From Candidatus Omnitrophota bacterium (GTDB lineage Bacteria > Omnitrophota > 4484-213): DNA of 12,074 nt. This document shows, piece by piece, positions 1-7,600 of the stretch. The stretch lies in contig DAOWIN010000056.1 of assembly GCA_030640885.1 (NCBI GenBank), positions 1 to 12,074 on the forward strand. Reading direction: 5' to 3'. The notes under the pieces were generated by a model. That model did no database searches. It was not told where the DNA came from and saw only the letters and a program-made list of their open reading frames with translations. Within the stretch, counting starts at the first letter, position 1. Each line of letters begins with the position of its first letter. The position numbers and the translations under genes are program-made.

Positions 1-2875
1 CGGTAAACATCTCTTTGGCATCTATGCCCTCTGCATTTGCCTTTTTGGCAATTAATTCCAAAATTTCATAAACCCTTGCTCCTTTTTCAGCTTCTCTGTG
101 CTTCTCAATAAATAATTGTTCATGAAATAGACGCTCTATTCTGTCTTTTAACAGCACTGGCGTTTTTCTTACCGATAGAACATCGTCGGCTATCTCCTCT
201 ACCGCCTTATTATCATTCAATAAGAATGCTTGCTCCGCAATATTTTTAAATCTTTCAAAACTCATTGTGCCTGCGCGCCAGTCAATGGTTTTTTCTCTAA
301 CCTCAGCCAAAACAAATTTTTGGATATTTGTAACATCCGTATCAACCCTAAAACCATATTTATCGGCTACTCCTTTAGCAGCATAGTATAACGTAAAATG
401 CGCGCCCAAACCTTCTTCTTTTGATTTTTTTATAGCCGATGATATAATTTCTTCAACCATCTTAACATTTCTGTTGCGTCCTACAGCACCCTCCTCTTGG
501 ATTGCCTGTGAAAACAAATATTCCACTCTTTGTTTCAACGGTTTCGTGGACTCAATTCTCTGCTCATATCTTTGCGTTTCTATAATATCATCAATCAATT
601 CTTCTCTCGACTTTTTGGTTGCTATTTTCCCCCTTTCCATAATTTCCCGCACATTATTTTTAAAATGGGTAAAAGACAGAACACCTGAGGGATAACCGAG
701 GTCGCCGGCTTGAGGCATTTTTGTTTTATTCCAAGCTGAAGTTAGGATTATCGGTTCTTCACCCACCCAAGTCTGCAAGGAAGAACCGCCGCCGGTCGAA
801 CAAGAGAGCTTATCATATCCCTGCGACCAGACATCTGTATCGCCGCCAAACAGATAAACCCCCCTCCTGCCAGCTCCCTTTTCTGATTCTAAAGTAGCCA
901 ATAATCTATGATTAAACTCATGCCATCCTATCTGTTTATTCTCAAAAACTCCGGGGGCACCAAACACATATACATTATCGTATTTCTTTACCAAACTTAT
1001 AATATCTTCAAAGGTTTCTTTGCCAAAAAATAAGGCGGATTCTCTGCTTTCCAAATCTTCTTTGGAAGCCACTCCAACAAATCCTTTTTTTATATCATCG
1101 TCTGGGGTTACCAAATGGTCCTCTGCCCACTTTATATTCACCCCTTTCTCTTGGGCTAAAAACCATCCCTGAATAACAGACTCCACAATTTTAAATTCCT
1201 GTTCCAATTTTTTCTTTTTATCCTTGAGCTCTTTTTCATCATTGATTCCAGATAAAATGCTCCTCTCTATTTCTTCCTTTATTGCTTTTTCAATTACAGG
1301 ATTATTTTCTAAAACAGGTTCATCTTGATAAAATCGCCGCAGCATATTCAAAACTTTTTGGCTGATTACTAATTTAGATCTGCCAAGCTGGGGTTTTTTG
1401 CCCAAAATAAACTCCTCTACTATTGTTTGCACAGTATAACCGGTTGGTCCCAAAACATAGATAGTGCTGCCCTGCTTATGCCTTTTCACTAAGGGCAAAA
1501 ACTGCTCGGCTTTCTCCTCTTTAATACCGGCAAGAATGGTAAGTATGGACTTTTTGGCATTCATCAGCCTAACCATTATTTCTAACTCCAGATGAACAAT
1601 ACTATCTAATGCAGTAGGCACAAAGGCGCTGATGCCGCGTAGATCGCCGGCTCCACTGCGTCCCCAATCACCGAGAATCAAGGCATCAAAATGTTTAGCA
1701 AATCTTTCCAACTCATCAGGGTCATCTTCTTTTTTAGTAATCAGGGGATTAAGTCGTGTATTCTGTAGAAAATAAACCTCTCCATTTGCTTTATTTATAG
1801 CTTGAGCCAAAGCCTCAGGAGTAGTTTCTGGTATTACCTTCACCTCTTCTCCGATACCACCCCCGCTGCGAATGACTTGATATTCTCGAGACAACCACTC
1901 GGCTACCGGCTCAACCCTAAATTTGGGATTATCTGCATCCTCAGGATTTTTCTTTACATCCGGGCGGCCGCGGTGGCTAATAATTACAATTGCCTTTGGC
2001 TTAATTCCCAAACTATTCAGTCTACGGCGCAATTCTGTCAGCGCCCGCACAGCTTCAATATAGCGATTATTGGTAGTATTCTCTATATTAAGGTCCAATC
2101 CATAACCTATGACTTTTCCCTCTAATGTTTTCAAAAAATTATCATCAATAACTGCTTTTTGAGACAGAAGCTTGGCAATATCATCACCGCTGTAAATCTT
2201 TTTCTCCGCCCCTTTTTGAGCAATATCAGCCGCCACAAATCCTCCCGCTTGGGCAAAGGTAATTAAATCTTTGATTAATGTTTCTTCTAATGGCTCACCC
2301 TTTGTTATTGTTAAACCCTCTTCTGCCATTTTATATCCCTTTAATTTCCGCAAATCTTTTTTTATATCCTCCGTATTATTCTCATTCCATAAAGCAAGAA
2401 TAGAAGCTACCTGCTCAGTCAAAACTAAAGAATAATCCTTTAATTTTCCACTTTTGGAAAGGTTTGTTTTGATTAGATTTATATCGTTAAGATATTTTTC
2501 GAGTCTAAAGGCCACCATCACTGATATTTCTTTAATATGCGGATTATAAACAAAAACCATATAGGGCTCTGCTTCCTGCTTTAAAGTAAAGCAATCCAGG
2601 CCATTTTCTTCTTTTACTGAGATGCCAAAGCCCAATCCTTCTAATGTTTTATTCATTTGCTTTACAATCTCAGCGTTAGAAAGGTTATGTGCCTTTGCAT
2701 TTACAATACCTATTCTGACAGTATCTCTTATCTGTTCTCTATCTTTTTGGCTTGTATGCTTATCCGGTGAAGATAACTCAGGGATAAGCTTCATTCCATA
2801 GGCAAAATAAGGAACGCTATTCAATAAAAAAGCAACGGCTATTGTTAGCGAACAAAGTCTTTTTAGTTTTTTCAT
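1..2875 (-). CDS. Exported, divergent phosphoglycerate kinase-like protein; 3' end outside window
   Basis: The frame is open from an ATG at 2875 to the left edge (958 residues, no stop). Residues 1-27 look like a Sec signal peptide: MKKLKR, a hydrophobic core, then a cut near FAYG. Residues 28-250 are unrecognised. Residues about 250-715 align with phosphoglycerate kinase: DLN (261-263) for the family DFN, Arg271 at the catalytic Arg38/39 position, SHRGRP (300-305), AGIKEEK (449-455) for GGAKxxDK, GAPGVFE (639-645) for GPxGVFE, GGDT (677-680) and STGGG (693-697). The AFGxAHR loop is rewritten as DWGRSG (403-408), removing the substrate arginine at its usual place, and a charged helical insert lies around 500-600. 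Canonical PGK is about 400 residues, cytosolic and without a signal peptide. Residues 716-958 are helical and unassigned. Whether it is catalytic is open: most binding residues remain, but export away from ATP argues for another role. Confidence 0.85.
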   Translation of the reverse strand, partial: MKKLKRLCSLTIAVAFLLNSVPYFAYGMKLIPELSSPDKHTSQKDREQIRDTVRIGIVNAKAHNLSNAEIVKQMNKTLEGLGFGISVKEENGLDCFTLKQEAEPYMVFVYNPHIKEISVMVAFRLEKYLNDINLIKTNLSKSGKLKDYSLVLTEQVASILALWNENNTEDIKKDLRKLKGYKMAEEGLTITKGEPLEETLIKDLITFAQAGGFVAADIAQKGAEKKIYSGDDIAKLLSQKAVIDDNFLKTLEGKVIGYGLDLNIENTTNNRYIEAVRALTELRRRLNSLGIKPKAIVIISHRGRPDVKKNPEDADNPKFRVEPVAEWLSREYQVIRSGGGIGEEVKVIPETTPEALAQAINKANGEVYFLQNTRLNPLITKKEDDPDELERFAKHFDALILGDWGRSGAGDLRGISAFVPTALDSIVHLELEIMVRLMNAKKSILTILAGIKEEKAEQFLPLVKRHKQGSTIYVLGPTGYTVQTIVEEFILGKKPQLGRSKLVISQKVLNMLRRFYQDEPVLENNPVIEKAIKEEIERSILSGINDEKELKDKKKKLEQEFKIVESVIQGWFLAQEKGVNIKWAEDHLVTPDDDIKKGFVGVASKEDLESRESALFFGKETFEDIISLVKKYDNVYVFGAPGVFENKQIGWHEFNHRLLATLESEKGAGRRGVYLFGGDTDVWSQGYDKLSCSTGGGSSLQTWVGEEPIILTSAWNKTKMPQAGDLGYPSGVLSFTHFKNNVREIMERGKIATKKSREELIDDIIETQRYEQRIESTKPLKQRVEYLFSQAIQEEGAVGRNRNVKMVEEIISSAIKKSKEEGLGAHFTLYYAAKGVADKYGFRVDTDVTNIQKFVLAEVREKTIDWRAGTMSFERFKNIAEQAFLLNDNKAVEEIADDVLSVRKTPVLLKDRIERLFHEQLFIEKHREAEKGARVYEILELIAKKANAEGIDAKEMFT

Positions 2876-2883
2876 TTTTTATT

Positions 2884-2888
2884 CCCCT
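2884..2888 (-). promoter_or_regulatory. Likely ribosome binding site for the PGK-like gene
   Basis: The minus strand reads AGGGG eight bases before the ATG at 2875. This is an acceptable but not ideal Shine-Dalgarno match, and it supports the chosen start, which also yields a clean signal peptide. Confidence 0.5.
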
Positions 2889-2890
2889 TT

Positions 2891-2918
2891 TTTTTAAGAA
2901 TGGAACATTTTAAGTCAA
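2891..2918 (-). promoter_or_regulatory. Possible weak promoter for the PGK-like gene
   Basis: The minus strand shows TTGACT (2918-2913), a 16-base spacer and TAAAAA (2896-2891). A transcript would begin just ahead of the AGGGG ribosome binding site. In such AT-rich DNA this match can occur by chance, and read-through from the upstream gene 72 bp away is also possible. Confidence 0.3.
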
Positions 2919-2933
2919 ACTTGTTTTGTTCCA
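2901..2933. repeat. Dyad symmetry in the intergenic gap
   Basis: TGGAACA (2901-2907) and TGTTCCA (2927-2933) are perfect 7-base inverted arms. Inside them AAGT (2912-2915) and ACTT (2919-2922) pair around a three-base loop, with a 4x4 mismatched bulge between the two stems. The dyad overlaps the possible -35 element of the PGK-like gene, so an operator is conceivable. No T-run follows it on the minus strand, so it does not look like a Rho-independent terminator. Confidence 0.45.
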
Positions 2934-2947
2934 CTTACAATTTTCAT

Positions 2948-4477
2948 CTATTTCTTCCTCGTTTTTGCCAATTTCCTCTCCAATTCCTCTATATCCTCTT
3001 CAGAAACCATTTCCCCCCTTAAAACCGAAAAGTATAACTCGCTGTCCATTTTGCTGCTAACCTTTGGCGTAACCACAACATAAGAAATCTCCTTTTCTCT
3101 GAGCAAATGGGTTATCCCTTGAGTATGAAATCCTCCGCAAACGAGAATCGCCACCTCTTCTCCCTTGGTTTCCATTACTTTCAGAGTGTTTTCAATCAAA
3201 AGCTTATCTCGTTTATCGGCAAGGGTGTAAAAATTCTCCATCTTTGGGAGATATGAATTAAAATCGCAGGAAGGGTTATAGAGATTATATTGAGAGGCGT
3301 ATTTTTGGATAAAACTGTGGAAAGTCTGGGAAGTAAATTCGGATTTATGGGCATAATAATAATCAACATCCTCATTGGTGAGCTTAATGTTAATAAAACC
3401 CTCTAAAATATCAATGTTTTTTAAGAGTTGGTCTAATTGGGCTTGGTTGCTATTGACGTAAAGTTTCTTTTTGGCAAGCTTTTCTAAATCCTTAATCTCG
3501 CTGAATAATCTGCGGTGGTCAATCTGTTCGGAAATAATTATGTAATAGATATAGCGATGTAAATTAGAATAGGAACGAAAAGAAAAGTCCTTTTGTTCAC
3601 CGAGTTTTTTCAAATGCTTATAATATTCTGCGGCGGAAATCTTTTCCGTCTTGAAATCAACGCTCTTAACAATCAAATCTGCCATCTCTTTTTCGGACAA
3701 AAGAGGGCTTAATTTTTTCATCGCCTCTAAATGCTCTTTTTCAACCTTGCTAAAATTCAACTTCGCTTCCAATTCAACAACATCAGTTAACCGCTGAAAA
3801 TTGGGAAAGGGCTTGAGAGCTGCTGAATGTTCAGTAAAAATCTTATTGAGATAATTTATGTAGGCATTTAGAGAAACCTTTTTCTCGCTATATGCGAAAA
3901 TTCTTTTGTCCAGCTCTTTTAATTCAGGGGTATAAATATGCGTCTTGATTTCATTCAGCGACTGTTCAACCTGCTCGCAGTATTGTAGCAGTTTATCTTT
4001 GTAAGAAAACGAATTTTCAAAAGAATGCAGGTGTTTTTTATAAACGGCGGTGTCTTCAACGCCATAAAGGGTAAAAGGAGCTTTTTTAAGTATATGTAAA
4101 TACTCTGCACCGGTAATCTGCCCCTTGCCCATAAAAAAGCGGGCAACCTCTTCTTTGGTCTTAGCATCATCAAAGAGTTCAAAAATAGAGGTATTCACCT
4201 CACCCTCTGCTCCTTCCGTAGTCACCAGCGCCCAACCATTATTTTTCAACAGATAACGGATGATTTTAGCCTCGTTTACCTGCGCCTCATAATTGGTATG
4301 CAAATCCTGAATTTGGATAATGAGATTATCGCCTCTCCCCTGATAAGATTCAATAACCCTGCCATATTTTGGCGGAATATCTAATCCAAAATTATCTTCT
4401 TTGGCAATTAGAGGGTTTGCCTTGCTTAAAATGAGCGCCAAAACTAACATTGATATTATTTGTTTAAATTTTTTCAT
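2948..4477 (-). CDS. Exported TIKI/TraB/ChaN/EreA-superfamily-like protein
   Basis: The protein has 509 residues. Residues 1-25 form a Sec signal peptide (MKKFKQ, a long Leu/Ile/Val core, cut near LIA-KED), so the mature protein is outside the cytoplasmic membrane; there is no lipobox cysteine. The superfamily pattern is visible: QDLH (57-60, at the GExH position), TTEGAEG with Glu88 (86-92), GVEDTA (139-144) and GGFH (448-451, the C-terminal GxxH). In known members these His and Glu residues line one active or haem-binding pocket (TIKI proteases, ChaN, erythromycin esterase EreA). The middle, about 150-400, is long, helical and charged, larger than in ChaN. The C-terminus is a Lys/Glu/Arg-rich helix. 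It has its own promoter directly upstream and precedes the PGK-like gene by 72 bp. The superfamily assignment is by motif order only; substrate and reaction are unknown. Confidence 0.85.
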   Translation of the reverse strand: MKKFKQIISMLVLALILSKANPLIAKEDNFGLDIPPKYGRVIESYQGRGDNLIIQIQDLHTNYEAQVNEAKIIRYLLKNNGWALVTTEGAEGEVNTSIFELFDDAKTKEEVARFFMGKGQITGAEYLHILKKAPFTLYGVEDTAVYKKHLHSFENSFSYKDKLLQYCEQVEQSLNEIKTHIYTPELKELDKRIFAYSEKKVSLNAYINYLNKIFTEHSAALKPFPNFQRLTDVVELEAKLNFSKVEKEHLEAMKKLSPLLSEKEMADLIVKSVDFKTEKISAAEYYKHLKKLGEQKDFSFRSYSNLHRYIYYIIISEQIDHRRLFSEIKDLEKLAKKKLYVNSNQAQLDQLLKNIDILEGFINIKLTNEDVDYYYAHKSEFTSQTFHSFIQKYASQYNLYNPSCDFNSYLPKMENFYTLADKRDKLLIENTLKVMETKGEEVAILVCGGFHTQGITHLLREKEISYVVVTPKVSSKMDSELYFSVLRGEMVSEEDIEELERKLAKTRKK

Positions 4478-4484
4478 TTTTGTT

Positions 4485-4514
4485 ATTTTAGCATATTTCT
4501 CTATTCTTTGTCAA
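4485..4514 (-). promoter_or_regulatory. Strong sigma-70-type promoter, extended -10, leaderless arrangement
   Basis: The minus strand carries a perfect -35 TTGACA (4514-4509), an 18-base spacer ending in TGC (extended -10 motif TGn) and a -10 TAAAAT (4490-4485). Only seven bases, AACAAAA, separate the -10 from the ATG at 4477. The normal spacing puts the transcription start near 4478, one base before the ATG. No Shine-Dalgarno sequence is present. The predicted mRNA is therefore leaderless or nearly so. Confidence 0.75.
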
Positions 4515-4523
4515 GTCCTTTTT

Positions 4524-4561
4524 AAAAAAATTTCAAAACATTTTCCCTGCAGAAAACTTTG
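4524..4561 (-). terminator. Possible weak intrinsic terminator after the giant gene
   Basis: On the minus strand an imperfect AT-rich hairpin (4561-4534; arms CAAA/TTTG and TTTTC/GAAAA around a TGCAGG-like loop) is followed by GAAA and a run of seven T (4530-4524). The stem is weak. The location suits a terminator: about 70 bp after the giant gene's stop and just before the next gene's own promoter. Confidence 0.3.
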
Positions 4562-4631
4562 GCAAAAAGATGGAAGTAATTGCTGATAAAAATAAAACAA
4601 TAGATTTTACTTTTACACATTTTAATAAATT

Positions 4632-7600
4632 TTATACACAGCCATTTATTATAACAGAATCGCTGACCTCTTGCAAAATATTTTTATGCCTAAATAGTCC
4701 ATTCCTAAACACCTTTTTGAGCCTTTTTTCTAACCAATGCATAGGCAAATGCACAGGCAAAGAATAGAATTCGCTGGTTCTTTCTCCTTGTGGTTTTTTA
4801 AAACCAGCAATAACCGCCGCATTCTCGGGAGTAAGCTCAAACTTAAGTGCATACCATCCGTCTATGTGCTTTTTGATAAATTTTCTTTCTTTTTTCAATA
4901 GAAACCACCATTTTAGATATGAGTTTTTTAACATCGCTGTGCTTTGGACATTTTTCACTCCTCGCTTTGCAAATTCTAACAGAGACTCTCTTAACAATGT
5001 TCGTCCTACACCATTATTCCAACATTCTTTTTTTACAAATATACTGCTTATCTTACCTTCACTGACATCTGCGATAATAAAACCCAATAAATTTCCATCC
5101 TTAAAAGCACCCCAAGCTTTCAGATTCTTTACTCTGCCTTGCAATATATCCTCTTTTGCATACCTCTTAAATGATTGCCTTTCTTGATAATCACAGCTTT
5201 CAAAATTCTTTATCTTCACATCCTCAATTCTAATATTTGGTTGCCAATTTTCAAAAATTTCTATAAGCCTTCTTTGTTCTTTCTTTGTATCCTCTGCTGA
5301 ATTTAACACAACATTTTTAGAAGAAATGAATTGCTCCTCTTTTTCCCGTAATAATTCCAAACTTTTTGCACAAGACTCGAGATTTTTCTTTCTCAACAAT
5401 TCTTCAAGAAATAATAGGTGTTCATTTTTTAATTCCGCTGACAATTGCAGAAGCCCGCTATTAAAAACTATGGGATGATCGTTCTCCACCAAAAATAACC
5501 CATTAATTTTCCTAATTGCGTTTCGCATATCTTTCTCTTGAACCAAAGGCAAGCAGTTTCTAATTGCTTCTTTATACAGATCAATCTGTTTGTTTAAAAC
5601 TCTAAATTTCCAAGTGGAGCTTTCAGGCGAGTGGTTTTTCTCTATCTTGGTTAATATTTCCCAGTATTTATCAACCAACATTCCAAATAATGCTGGAGCA
5701 ATGCTCTTTTCAAATTCCTCGTTATTATTGGTTATTTCAGAAAAGGACACTCCACCTGCCAAATTGTTTTCAAAATCACTTTTGCATCTTTCAAATCTTT
5801 TCTCAATTCTGCGAACTCCTTTCTCAAACTTAAATGGATGAATAGATATTATTTCATAATTTCTGTTGTCCTTGTTTGCATAAATCATAGCGGCTTGTAT
5901 GGAGGGATTAATTGCTAAATATCTTTTGTGGTCTGTGCGATAATATTGGGTTTTATCTGAATTAATAAATTTAACTGCTATGGCTTCATATCTTCTAAAA
6001 GCCGATATTATAGAAGAATGAGTAGGATCAATTAAGGGACTGTCATAGTCATACCAGTTCCCAAGATGTCTAACAAAATGTATGCACAGATTATTCATAT
6101 TGTTCCATTTGATTTTTTTCTTGGATTGGGATTCAATCGCAAAAATGTCAGAATTATCCTTAGGAAAAGATGGGTTGATTTTTCCTAATTCTATAAACAA
6201 TAAATCCATAATCGATAAAAACATAGCCAAGATCAAAAGAATGGAGATTTCTGCTTTATTTTCAGCTAATAATGAATCTGCTTTATCGGTCTCGGGGGCA
6301 AATCTCTTAAAATTCTTCTTCAATTCATTTGAAAATGTTATTTTATAAACCTTTCTGCCCACTTCACCTTTTATTCCATTCACTATTGCAAACAACCCTC
6401 TATCCATTAATACATTTCTTACGCTCCTCACAGTCCTTTTCCCGCAGCCTATATCATCAATAATACTGCTTGCTGACCAACCTATGGCTGTTCTTACTAA
6501 TATTTCGGCATAATAAGTTTGGGGGATATTGAAAAGTTTCCTAAATACCTCTTCCAGCAGTTTTATTTCCCCTTTATCTAATTTCTTCTCACTTAAAAAT
6601 TTCTTAATAATCTTCGGCGTTCCCGGCTCCTTCAAAACTTCCTGCCACACAAGAAAATCATTAGACACAAAAGAGATTGGCTTTTTTATTAACTCCTGCT
6701 CTAATTCCCCGGAACCTTTTTTTACTTTTACCATTTCAGCATAAATATCCGCATAGTTCTTTTCTATTTCATCTAAAAGGAACTGATTATTTTTTTCTAC
6801 CACTTCTACCAATTCTGCTCTAAATTTATCGGGATAATATTTCATCAGAGCAGATAGCCGATTATATTCAACACATTCTTTGCCGTATTTAATGATTTTC
6901 TGAAGGCATTTGCTAATAACATCGCGCTCCTTAAAATCAAAATAATGTTCCAAATATTGCTCTCTTTTTTCAGGTGAAAAGGCGATTGTACTGGATGATA
7001 TTGGCAGACCTAATTCCCTTAATTTCTCTACATTCGGCATTATAAACACTGTTGGACAATGGGCATATGCAAACTTGATTCCAAGCATATCATACATAGT
7101 AAGCCGTTCTAATTGCTCTAAAGATGGCGAACCCACCCTGCTTTCGCACATTCTTGCAAATGCCCTCTCAACATTTTTTGCCTTTACAATTACCCCCTTT
7201 TCCTTGATATCTTTAATTACATCTTCGGCTAATTTCTCAAAGGACTTAAAAAATCTATGCGCCTCTTTATCTGATACCCCCTGCTTAAACATCTCTGCTA
7301 AAGTATTAAAGGCATAATCTGCCTCTTCGGCTCTATTCTTTGACGCTTTTTTCAAATTGGGGCTGAAAGTGTCTCCTGCGTTATTCGGAGACAAGACTTT
7401 AATGCTTATGCCTCTTTCATTGTATCTTGGCTGCCATTGCTGGCTAAACCTTTCAATTCCAATTACCGACGCTCCTACTATAAGCCAAGGAGCAAATCCT
7501 ACAAAAGAAAGCCATAGATAAAATTGCTGGTGGGAATACTGGCTTTCTGGCAAGACAAATAAATACAATATAGCAGTTGCGCAAATCATTGTTGTTAATA

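Noticed and set aside
1961..1978. GC-rich patch containing GCGGCCGC, reminiscent of a vector polylinker
   Set aside because: It is in frame and encodes the expected PGK motif SHRGRP; Gly, Arg and Pro codons explain the GC. No other vector sequence flanks it.
2093..2101. Gly259 as loss of the catalytic arginine in the PGK-like domain
   Set aside because: The residue two before the DxN aspartate is not the catalytic one. The catalytic Arg38/39 aligns with Arg271, which is present, so the domain cannot be called dead on this ground.
1802..2125. Plus-strand 107-residue frame in the PGK-like gene
   Set aside because: It is antisense to the conserved SHRGRP and DLN region, whose protein homology fixes the coding strand as minus.
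2901..2933. Dyad as an intrinsic terminator of the TIKI/ChaN-like gene
   Set aside because: On the minus strand the hairpin is followed by an A-run, not a T-run, and the inner stem is interrupted by a 4x4 mismatch.
4401..4767. Small plus-strand frames covering the 154-bp gap
   Set aside because: They overlap the coding ends of both neighbours and the promoter on the opposite strand, have no ribosome binding site and encode low-complexity shadow-like peptides.
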